From: Mytilus galloprovincialis
Lineage: Eukaryota > Mollusca > Bivalvia > Mytilida > Mytilidae
NCBI RefSeq assembly: GCF_965363235.1
Contig: NC_134850.1
Span: 40,606,602-40,670,601 of the forward strand
DNA: 64,000 nt
Reading direction: 5' to 3'
Below are positions 35,001-45,088 of the stretch, one piece after another. The translations under genes were made by a program, and so were the position numbers. The notes under the pieces are model-generated. The model did not search any database, was not told the origin of the DNA, and saw only the letters and a program-made list of their open reading frames with translations. Each line of letters starts with the position of its first letter. Positions within the stretch are counted from its first letter, which is position 1.

Positions 35001-38000
35001 TACGTTATTTAAATGTCCATTCATTGTCAGATAAAAGTGTGACATTTTTATTTAAAATAAGATAATTATTCTTGTATGTATATGCCCATGTCATTGTCAT
35101 ATGAAATAAAACGTAAAAACGTATAAAAATACGAATAAAACACTTATTTAGTATTTTCATTATAGTCCGATCAGGTCATAATTTTTGTTTTTTCAACAAA
35201 GTTTCAACAAAGATGATTTTACCACAATTAGAACCTTTTATGACCTACTCAGTGAGCAATATCCGGTTCATTAATAGTTCAATATTATATAATTAATATC
35301 AACTGGCTTAACACAAAATGATGTTTTTATGGTAATTTGTCCAATCTAAATCAAACCCTAGAGTTAATTTATCGGACCAACAAGTGAACTCTGTTACTTT
35401 CAATTTATTTTGAAATGTAAAATATTATGTTTCACTACCTCGGTAGATTACCGACTTGAAATATTTGAATTTAAAAAAAGAAACTGTAAAGTGACAAATA
35501 GTTTTGTATGCAATGTGGCAGCCCTATATTCATAAATACTGAGATAATTCCCCGCCCAGACACAACACAATAATCACAACCTTTTTTAATTATATGAAGA
35601 AATAAAATCATGTGTTTTTTATCTGTTATGATCTGTTATTGATCTTTTATTATTTAAAATAAAATTGGATTGGCGCAATCCGTATTTTACTGCTCGTTAA
35701 AAGTCCTCGGCGAAATATAAAAAGAAGTATTTCAACAATTTATACTATAGAATATTAAAATGAAATTATATCGTACAAGAAAGAAATATGTAAAAAAAAA
35801 TGTGGATCGGATTTTTACGATCGACACATTTTCACAGAGGATCTCTACCAACGCCCATCAGGAACTGAACGACATGCATCCTGTTTTCATCTACCATTAA
35901 TGTATAGTGTTGACTATGGAAGTATAAATGATGTCCAGGTTTATGTCCTCTGTTGACTGAGAAACGTATAAATAAAAGGCTGATGTTCGTTTATTCAGAA
36001 AAGGAATAAAATTTAGAATCCGGTTAATCAATTGTAAAAGGACCTTCTAGAGCCTCAATCTTAACGCACACAAATGTCAATCTGATTACAAAGCAAGTTT
36101 AAACCTTCAATGAATTTTCCCACGGTTATCCAGAAAGGTCACCTGAGTTTACTGTTACATGATACTATTTCCCGCCAAATAAAAATCTCGTGGACAAAAT
36201 TGATGTCACTATTTTTAGCATTCAATATTGTGAGCGAAGTCAAGTTCAAGTTCAACCACGCACTGTTGATAACTGAGATGCGTGTCGTCTTCCCACGGCA
36301 ATTAATTGTTTTAAAAATATTTAAAGATCACTGTTTTAAATACAACACAAAAGTTTACATTCATTGTGCGTAAATGAATATTATGCAACGACGAGTTGAT
36401 GCAGCTATAGAAGTATTCCTGTTGTAGCCGAAATGTATTATATCCTCATAGATGCCAACCATTACGATTTTGGCGTAGTTTTTCCGATTTTGCGATAAAA
36501 ACTACGCTGTTACGGTCAAAGTCGAATAGTTACGGATTACCAATCATTGCCGTTCAATTTTGTAAAACGCGGATTTGTATCATTACTTTTCCGTCCTGGT
36601 CCAGTATTTAGAAAACGCCAATGTAATGCTTCCGATTCCTCGGGAGTTATTTTCTTTTCTTCGTATAAGCTTCCTATTATAAGGAACACCCCTTAATGGG
36701 TAATATTAAAATATCAACCTATTGTTGAGTAACTAACTGACTTCCGAAGAGGCAAACTTGCATTTTATGAAGGAGCTTTCCCCCTTTCTCTACTTCTCCT
36801 TGACAAAACGAAAATGTACGAGTCGAGAACATCTGAACAATTAATGAATGGAATACATACTACAGACAACATGTTAAACGACAAATTTTAGGGCACATCA
36901 CTTTGCAACCACTCGTCAGTAATTTTTATTGGTAAATGCACGTTTATAAATGATTACTGAAAACTTTTCAAAAATACGGAAAATTTGATAGTTTGTTACT
37001 GATTGTGTCAAAAGAGGGTTGGCATCTATGTATCCTAAAGTAATGCTAATCGTGAAGAGAAAATGCCGTAGACTTATTAAGCATAACGAATGGTGAATAG
37101 TATTTTCTTTTTTACTTGCATATACAAGTTTTAAAACACGTAATTTTCTTTAAACTCGCTGCTCACATTTTATACCTTCAGCGTTAGTTTCCGTTTATTT
37201 TCACGCAAGTATGTCTCTTTTCGTAAGTTATATCAATTGCCGATAAATAAAAAACGAGGTCATAATCAAGTATAGATTTTTTTTATAAAACTTTAATGCA
37301 ATTGAAAGCATTAACAACAACGTTTTGGATTTTAAAACTTTTATTTTGTAATCGTAAAATGGAAATGGCGTAGAATTATTAGCATAACAGATAGAGAATT
37401 ATTAGCATAACAGATAGTGAATAATATTTTCTTTTTTACTTGTAGTATAAAAAACTTTGAGACGTGTAATTTTTCTTTAAACTGCCCTCATTTATTCAGC
37501 GTTAGTCTCCGTTTATTGTTGCACAATTATATCTCTTTTAGTAAATTAAATATTTATTAACTGATAAAAAAAACGGAAGTCAAAATCAAATAAAGTTGTT
37601 TAAAAACTTGATTAAAATGTACAGTGTAATTGAAAGAATTAACAACAATGTTTTGCTTTTTATTTTAATCTTTCATTTGTTTCAAGCAATCAGATATAAC
37701 CTGATAATCAATAGACAGGAAATACAATTGTTTAATTACATTAGAAATCTCACATACCTTGACTGTCGCGTGCCGGCATAGATCAGACGGATTAGGGCAA
37801 TTAATTACCTGGTGTCACACCGCGTCACACCAGACTGGGAGAGATGTCGCTAATACAATAAACAAAAGGTAGCGGAAGTCGGAGGAAATACTCCCAAATT
37901 TCTCCGAGAATTTTGGGAGGGATGTCGGAGTTTCCTGGTGTTACACCAGGAAAAATATCGGAGTATGGAGTTTGGGATTACAAACTCCTTGGGCGTACTG

Positions 38001-41000
38001 TAAATGAACTATTGAAAAAGTTTACTTTCTAAGTCAGGAATAGTATCTTTAGTATGTCAATTACTGGTTTGTAGTGCTCTACCCCTTCATACCAGTAGAT
38101 ATACTACATGTAACTATAAAAAATAAGTAGAGATCACTGTCTTCAAGGTTATATCAATTTTTTTTCCAAATACTGAATGAGAAAATTATTTTTTTTAAAA
38201 CAAATTGCAACACTCCTCCAATATAAACATTCAATGTACATGTATGCCTATTACAATGTACAGCATGGGCTTTTCATGATTTTTGTTTATTTTCTGCACC
38301 TTGAAATCCAGGTACAAAAAATGTATGGTTGGTATGAATTTAAAAATTGGAACAAAATCCTGAAATATTGTTAAACCTTCATGTAAAATAATTTACTTTT
38401 TATTTTCAGTACTTCTTGTCTGTAGAGGAAAATCCAATAAGAGAAGTGGTGTGTTGGTGTTGGGAATATGTGAATCAGGGAAAACCCTGTTGTATACCAG
38501 GGTAGGTATAAAACATTTACACAACACACTCAACTTACAGACCTTATTGGATTCAAATCTAACCATGCATCACACACTCTTGTGTTAGATTAATTAGTCA
38601 CATATAAGTTGGTTGGATGTAAAGAATTTTTGGTCACCATTCACTACAGCTATGTAGTTATAAATACAAACATTCCTCTTGGTTTTTTTGAAACTCATTA
38701 CAGCTATGTAGTTTTAAAGTTTCAACAATTTTTTGAGCGTATTTATAGAATGCAACAAGAACTAATTTCTAAATGTCAAAGTATTCTACGTTATTATGTG
38801 AAATTAATTAGAAAGGTGACAAAGTGGTACATTTGTAAAGATGCTTTTATAATTGTACAAAAATGTACATATCGTGAACATTAATACATGTATGTCCATG
38901 TTTTACTGTGACTGTTTTTTGTTTTGTAGCTTGTTCATCAGAATTACACAGACACCTTTACCTCAATAGCCAGTAATTCTGGAAGTTACCAAGTTCAAGG
39001 AAAGGTACTGTAGATACAAAATAGTTCTGCTTTATATAATGACCCAATAAGGTAATTAAAGGGAGGTAAGCTACTGCAGATATGTGTCTTAGAGTTGCAT
39101 GACCATATTGCAAGCATTTAAGAAATTCCTTTAGTGTTTGTAAAGGTCTAGTTGAAAGAAAAATTAATTGTGATTTGTAAGATTTCAATGTACATGTAAC
39201 ATTCAGCATAGTCAAATTTAAAGTTTGTTGTACAAAATGAGTGACTTACATGACTTAATAGCTGCTATACTTTTGTAAATATGAATTAGTTATGATTTAA
39301 TATTAATACCATGAAAATGTCACAAGGGACATATATAAATTGTTTATCAAACCTGCCAGAAACATTTGTACAATGTATATGATAGTGCAAAAAAGGATTT
39401 CTTCAACTCTAAATATGTAAATGATAATTAATTGAAAACATGCATGTATGCCTTTATATTTACTATACCCAACTCCAAATGAGGGTTGTATATACTGGTT
39501 ACCCTCTGTCATTCTTGTCAATCCGTAGTGTAACACATTTTTGTTGCATTTTAAACAACAACTACAAAGTTAAGCTTGTTGATATAAGGTACCAATGTGT
39601 CATATTAATATCTATACATTGTACTTTGAAAGGAACCATATTCAGATCCTAATTTTTGCAGTATAAATGTATTTTATTCACATGGATGAATGTTTAAGAG
39701 AAATAATTTAAAGACACTATAAATCAGGGCTTCTTGATATTTGGTCATTTATGGTTAAAAATTAGAAGTAGCTCACAGTTTATTATAAATGATGAAAAGT
39801 AGCACAGAATAATCTCACATATTAGTTTTGAGGAAAGAAAAGTTGAAATTTATAATAATTTAGTTCTATTAATTACTGCATTGAGGTTTTTTTTTTTTCT
39901 CGTACTGTCAGAATCAAAGCTATTGGTATAAATACATTTGTATATCAAATTTTACCAGACATTTCACTATTTTATTTGCAGAATAAAAGTTTAAGGATAA
40001 TTGATGTACCAGGTCATGAAAGATTAAGACAGACCATGCTGAACCAGTACAAAAGCTTAGCAAGGTAAAGTATAAGTAAACTTTTACCAGATATCATGTG
40101 ACTTTTATCAGAGTTTTGATTGATGAAATTGTGTATTAAATTTTACCTTTTACAAAGAGACTGTCTACTGTTAAAACCTGTTATATTTTAATAAGTCAAA
40201 TATTTGTTTTGGAACTTGAAATATCCAACAAAAGAATTTAAATATGAAAATAAGAAGATGTGGTATGCTTTCCATTGAGATAGCTCTCCACCAGAGACCA
40301 AATGACATATCACTTAACAACCAAAAATAACCATATGACCTTCAACAATGAGGAAAACCTATACTTCATAATTGTCTATAAAAAGCACTGAAATGACAAA
40401 TATAAAACAATTCAATGACTGATTTATGTAAAAAAACCAATAAATGAAAAACAAATGATATACAGCATCAAACGACAACGACTGAATTACAGGCTCCTGA
40501 CTTGAGACAGACACATACAGAATGTGACAGGATTAAAAAAGTTAAGTGTGTGTCTTTGAACTGTTTGTTTATGTAGTTATGTAATTTATTAAGGTTAAAA
40601 ACCCATGTTGAAAATTTTCAATTTATTCAAATGGTCAGCATATGTACAATTTTGCTTATTTGTTTCCAGGGGTATAATATTTATGATTGACAGTTCAACC
40701 TTACAGAAAGAAATTAAAGACGTTGCTGAGTAAGTTAATATTAAAAAATAAATGTTCTCATGAAATCTGTCAGTAAAGATGAAAATAGAGTATACACTAG
40801 TATGACAATTACTCTTAAAAATCAACAGCAAAATGAAAAGGAAGAGGTCATTTTGTAACAGTAACATGCAAAAATCATTGCAAATTTAACCTTAATGAAT
40901 TTTTGTTACAGTAACCATATTGATAAAAAAAATATTTTCTATTTTCATATATTTAAGATCAGAACTAGAAAGGAGTATGTTCGGTAAGGTCCTAAAATGG

Positions 41001-42818
41001 CCCCCTTTTTGAGCGTAAATTTCAAATTCAGATTTATTGACCAATATCACAATAAATTATAGCTAATACAATGACTAGATAGGAAATAAGCCATTTTGTT
41101 GAACATCTTACGTTTCTGCGTTTCATTATGACGTCACAAGTTGTACTCATATTGATTTTTCACGAAAAAATCAATGAAAATGGTTAAATTTCCATAGATT
41201 ATTGGACAGGAAACATAGAGCGCATACGTCGACAACAAAGATCTTTTAAAAGTGTTTGCGAAGACATTTCACATGTCTCATTTGAAAATTAAGTTTGTCG
41301 ACGCCTGCGCTCTATGTTTCCTGGTCCTTGATTTGGTTGAAATCCAGCAAATTTTATCACATTTCACCAAAATCCCTTATCTTGACCTTTTTGGGATGTA
41401 AAAATCAACGTGTTAGAATTAAAATTTGACAAAAATAGTCCCGATTAACTTTCTCACATGTCTTTAAGGCAACTTAAAAAGATTATTGTCTTATAACTAT
41501 GAACTTTATAATTGGGGCCAAATATGGCCCTTTCCGAACTTACTGCTTTGTTTTTCTTTTTGTCTTATTAGAAAAGTGAATAAAAATCATTTTGTTTGAC
41601 AAGTTCTATTAGCATATCCTTGATCAAATAGATAACAAAATTTATTGAATGTATTATAAAATGAAGTTGTATTTGGTGAAAACTTTAAAACAACAAAGCT
41701 CTATTGAATTGAATTTTTGTTGAAATATAAAGTTGAGATTTTCTTTGATGGAACAGTTGGAAGTAATCAACTGATGTCATTTATTATTACCTCAGACATG
41801 TTGTAAAAAAATATTTTATATTTTATTTTTAGTTTTCTATACACAGCACTTAGTGACAGCGTTATATCATACAATATCCCACCTGTATTGATAGCATGTA
41901 ATAAGCAGGACCTTTTAACGTCTAAAGGAGCTGAGGTCATTAGGTCACAATTAGAAAAGGAAATGTAAGTACCTGTGTTGCTTATGTGTTACATCTTTTA
42001 ACACTGAATCACCATTAAATAGTTTATTTGATTGATTTAAATAGGTGGGGAATTTTAATAGTCAGATAAGCTACTGGTTGAGGATTTTTCCTGAATTGTA
42101 TAGCCAACTCAGTACCTGGCATATTTGTGTTGACATGACAAGTCAATGAATTAGTTATTGTTAAAAATATGGTTTGATAATTTGAAAGATATTGCTACCC
42201 CCCAGGCATACATTACTTAGCCGTATTTGCCACCAGTTTTTGCTCTTCTCCTTAATATAAGATTTGGCCATGGTCTTCCAACTGATTAAAATCAAGCACC
42301 ACTGATGAGTCTAATTAAGATCAAATGCTCATCTCAGGTACCAAATTATATTGGATTCCCAATTTGTATTACTCCATGAACATGTAACAATTATTCTCCT
42401 ACTAATCCCTATTTTTGCATAATTTAGCTCCCATGTGTACAAGTGCTATTTAAAAAGAAAGATTACAAAATCACAACTACTTAGATAGTCAGATGTCAGA
42501 GCAATCTCACACTTGCCAAAACTACTTACAATATCACAAACGATATAGAAGAAGTTATAAATTTGGCGGTCAAACAAATGATTCCTATATTTTTGATATT
42601 TTAGGAACACATTGAGAGTAACAAGGTCAGCCTCATTGCAGCAGATTGAAAGTTCGGGAAACAACAATACATTTCTTGGTAAACGTAACAAGGATTTCAG
42701 TTTTGATGATTTGAAACCAATGAAAGTTGACTTTGTAGAATGTAGCTTGAAGGGTAAAAATGCTGAAAGTAAACCAGAAATGAAGGACCTTGAAGATTGG
42801 TTGATAAAAATAGCTTAA
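29005..42818 (+). CDS. SRPRB: Signal recognition particle receptor subunit beta
   Basis: ER-membrane small GTPase that anchors the SRP receptor alpha subunit for co-translational targeting. Seven exons: 29005-29128, 38410-38501, 38930-39004, 39982-40064, 40670-40729, 41833-41964 and 42605-42818, all GT-AG with matching phases, giving 259 aa (human 271). A short lumenal N terminus is followed by a transmembrane helix at about 28-46, split by intron 1. P-loop GICESGKT is at 60-67, switch II DVPGHE at 105-110, NKQD at 168-171 and the G5 region ECS at 234-236; the C terminus LEDWLIKIA matches LEKWLAKIA in human. All GTP-binding motifs are intact. The ATG at 29005 is chosen as the only ATG in frame upstream of the helix. 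AATAAA near 43223 may be the polyadenylation signal. Intron 1 is 9.3 kb and full of repeats. Confidence 0.95.
29640..30690 (+). mobile_element. Family D tandem-core element, truncated copy
   Basis: It has repeated units of about 150 bp (ATTCAGCATATC, ATTTTTGATGAAATCAA and CCCTTTGGACCTTA anchors). It ends near ACCAAATGTCTTCGGACGA, the inverse of the TCGTCCGAAGACA motif near 49400 in the fuller copy. The TACGACC terminus is missing. It lies in SRPRB intron 1. Confidence 0.55.
30034..30245. repeat. 36-bp tandem array, six units, each able to fold
   Basis: The anchor AATACTGTGCAATTG recurs every 35-37 bases from 30034. Adjoining units create ATTGCACA and TGTGCAAT separated by four bases, a hairpin at each of several junctions. 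It lies inside the family D element at 29640. A single ATTGCACAATATTGTGCAAT occurs at 50055 in the other family D copy. Confidence 0.75.
31351..31490 (+). repeat. AGATGTGGTATGATTGCC repeat, partial copy
   Basis: AGATGTGGTATGATTGCC, GAGACAACTATCC and TCTTCAACAATGAGC occur in the standard order. In SRPRB intron 1. Confidence 0.7.
31600..32421 (-). mobile_element. Family B tandem-core element, four core units
   Basis: Minus-strand element: in plus order it starts TTTTTATGCCCCACC, has a CCGTCTGTGCTT microsatellite (31655-31715) and four core units with CAGGTTAAAG at about 31718, 31885, 32054 and 32223 (period about 168). It ends with the CATTCTTGTTTT terminus. Units 1-3 are almost identical and unit 4 is more diverged, so the array has expanded recently from one end. 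It lies in SRPRB intron 1. Confidence 0.75.
32640..33200 (+). mobile_element. AGCGAGACATAGCGATCC tandem-core element (family F)
   Basis: It opens CGAAAAAGCGAGACATAG and GATCCTACATTC, then a GTCGGCGTCGTTGTCGG microsatellite, then cores starting CACTCTGTGG with TACCAAACTTGTACAGAAG. At least two diverged units are seen (32710-32890 and 32895-33060). Inverted pieces of the same family are at 53650-53838 and 54953-55135. Confidence 0.55.
33201..34013. other. SRPRB intron 1, unassigned stretch
   Basis: AT-rich intron; I recognise no repeat family, exon or structured motif here. Confidence 0.35.
34014..34133. repeat. 60-bp perfect-length tandem duplication
   Basis: 34014-34073 and 34074-34133 are identical apart from one base (GATCTAGA versus GATCGAGA). 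Recent local duplication in SRPRB intron 1. Confidence 0.9.
34748..38000. mobile_element. 3.25-kb DNA transposon-like element, TA target duplication, CAGTACGCCC ends
   Basis: The left end CAGTACGCCCAGAGAGTTT and the inverse of the right end CAGTACGCCCAAGGAGTTT pair over about 27 bases with few mismatches. TA flanks both sides (34746-34747 and 38001-38002). Subterminal regions share GGTGTGACACC or GGTGTTACACC palindromes and CTCCCAA/TTTCCTCC blocks in mirrored order. CAG ends with a TA duplication suggest the Tc1/mariner or a related group. I find no transposase frame (the longest internal frame, 87 codons at 36110, shows no DD[E/D] logic), so it is non-autonomous. It is inserted in SRPRB intron 1. 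Confidence 0.65.
36447..37030. mobile_element. 584-bp MITE nested in the 34748-38000 element
   Basis: Perfect 14-bp terminal inverted repeat CATAGATGCCAACC (36447-36460) and GGTTGGCATCTATG (37017-37030), flanked by the direct repeat TATCCT (36441-36446 and 37031-37036). It is non-coding and inserted after its host element. Confidence 0.8.
40254..40535 (+). repeat. AGATGTGGTATG repeat, longer copy
   Basis: AAGATGTGGTATGCTTTCC, CCACCAGAGACCAAATGAC, GACCTTCAACAATGAGG, CATCAAACGACAACGACTG and CAGGCTCCTGACTTGAGAC follow each other as in the family consensus I know. In SRPRB intron 4. Confidence 0.75.
40974..41545. mobile_element. 572-bp MITE-like element with GTTCGG-GGCCCC ends and a central palindrome
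   Basis: The left end AGTATGTTCGGTAAGG and the inverse of the right end AGTAAGTTCGGAAAGG are imperfect inverted repeats of about 31 bases ending in TGGCCCC. In the middle, 41207-41235 and 41295-41323 are 29-base arms with two mismatches around a 59-base loop. Non-coding, in SRPRB intron 5. No clear target duplication. Confidence 0.65.
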
Positions 42819-43694
42819 GATTTGATTGGTTATTAAAAAATTTATGAATGCAAGTTGTGTATGCCTGACAAATCAAAATGTGTGTTTAAAACCAAGTTTG
42901 TTTTATAGAAGAACTGTTAAGGATATACATGTTGTGTTTGTAGTTTAAATGGATAGTGTTTGTTAAAATGTACTTAAGTACCACTTGTTAATCAATGCTC
43001 ATATATTAAGCATGTTTAGAGTACTCTTAAAATATAGAGATCAATCATTATCATTTATTTTATGACAACCAAAGGCATTAAGAGTAATTGATTGAATTTT
43101 GTAGAAGTTTTTAAGTCATTCAATTTGTACAAACTTTAGTTTTTTTTAAAGACAGTCAGAATTTGTAAGGGAAGATACTCAAATTGTCAATTGTGTATAT
43201 TTTGTTTGGTGCTGGAAGGAGAAATAAATTCTGAAATTGGAATGTTTTAATTTATTAGACCTATACCCCAATTATTGACCCTAATGCATAGATCAAGGTG
43301 TGCTTTTATTATTGCAAATTCCTGACAAGCAAATTGACCAAGATTACTTAGTACAATTCTAGTACCTATTTTTGTAACACAATAAGCCTAGAAAGATCGC
43401 TTGAGCATTCTTGAGCTACATGTATATGGGTAACATTTGAACAACAGCGTCCATTTGAAAAAAAAGGTGGTAATTGTATATGATCAGTTGTACTTCAGTT
43501 AAGTTCAGTATATATGCAACCTCATTCAAATACATGCAGCAAAACAGATCCAGATTTGGTATTGGTCTTGTTTAAACTTTCAATTTAAGATGAGCCAAAG
43601 CTCACTCAGAACTTCAAATTCTATAGCTAGAGTGCACATGCTGTAATGTCTCACATGCTTTACTCATTCACAATTGAGTAATGTTGGAAGTCTT
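42819..43694. other. SRPRB 3' UTR and flank
   Basis: An AATAAA near 43223 is a plausible polyadenylation signal for SRPRB. Beyond it I see nothing specific up to the foldback element. Confidence 0.4.
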
Positions 43695-43966
43695 TACAGC
43701 TCTTCTATAAAAGCATGCAAAGCAATCTTTTGATCAACTTGCTTGCTATGTTTGTTTGGGTGTTTGTAAACAACAGGTAGGTAGTCTGTTACAGTCTGTT
43801 TACTATATACTGGAATTTGATTGGACAATAAACATTAACTTGATTTCAATGTCAATTTTTATTGTCCAATCAAATCCCAGTATAAGTAAAACAGACTAAA
43901 ACTCCACCTACCTATTGTTAGCATACATTCAAGGTTTGCTTTGCATGCCTTTAAAGAAGAGCTGTA
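43695..43966. mobile_element. 272-bp foldback element, TA-flanked, CAGCTCTTCT ends
   Basis: Almost the whole element can fold: outer arms CAGCTCTTCTATAAAAGC and CAGCTCTTCTTTAAAGGC (inverse of right), then GCATGCAAAGCA on both sides, GGTAGGTAG/CTACCTA, and inner arms ATTTGATTGGACAATAA and its complement. TA lies at both borders. It lies 0.9 kb downstream of SRPRB. Confidence 0.75.
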
Positions 43967-43989
43967 ATATAAAGGTTTTACTACAAGTA

Positions 43990-44650
43990 TCGCATAAATG
44001 CAACATTATCAAAGATCAATGTAAATTTAGGTCAAGGTCAGATGAACCCTGCCAGATAGATGTGTGTACCTTACAATAATTCCATACACCATACACCAAA
44101 TATAGTTGATATATTGTTAATCATGCTCATAAGTATTTGATGAATGGACAAAAACCATCAAAACTTAACATTGACAAACAAGCATTCCATAAACAAATAT
44201 AGGAGCAAACCAGAAAAACTTAACTGATGAATGAACCATGAAAGAGTTTTTGGCAAGATCAAACTTGCCAGAAAAATTTGTACACTTGACAATCATTCCA
44301 TACACCAAATACAATTGCCCTTTGCTTATAGCATCTGACAGAAAATAGCCCAAACCACAAAAATTTAACATTGACCAATAAACAATGAAAATGAGAGTCA
44401 GGGTAAGACGAAACTTGCCAGTCTGACCTTGAAATGATTTTTACACCAAATATAGTTGACCTTTTGCTTCAAGTATCTAAGATACGGACCTGACCAAGAA
44501 AACATAACCTTGATTACTGATCTATGAATTGAGGTCTGCTAAACAATGTCAGACAGACCTATAGACCTCGCAAGGATCCTATATACCAAGAATAGTGATC
44601 CTATTACTCATAATAAGTGAGCAATTCACATGACAAACAATTCAACATTT
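43990..44650 (+). repeat. Diverged 147-bp-family array
   Basis: Units with CACCAAATATAGTTGA (or ACAATTG), TGAACCATGAAA and CAGACAGACC(T) blocks recur at about 150-base spacing. It is more decayed than the arrays at 1790 and 47083. Confidence 0.6.
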
Positions 44651-45088
44651 TTTTTCAAGTAGTCGCTGATCCATGAAAAGGAGGACAATAGACATATGAA
44701 AGACAGAAAATTAGTAATGTAAAGCATCTGCATGTATACAAGGTATCAAGCATCTAGGTCTTCTGATATATAAAGCTTTCTACAAAAAGTTTACACTGCT
44801 GCTGGATAGTTATCTCTCTGAATAGCATTCTTAGGTGAGACAAAAATCTGTAGCATATGGAATTGGAGAATATTTCTAAATGACAAAAACCTGACTGAAG
44901 AGTAGAACATTTTAAACCAATCACAATGTTTGACCCTGAATGCATTAGATTCCCTATAGGAGAATTTGTTATTATATACAGAGGTGTCAATAAAGAAACA
45001 TAGTTTCATAACCTTCTTGTTTCAATGTCAAAATGATTAAAACAAAGGTACAATTCTTATTTTTGTTAGTTTTAATACAATAATAAAT

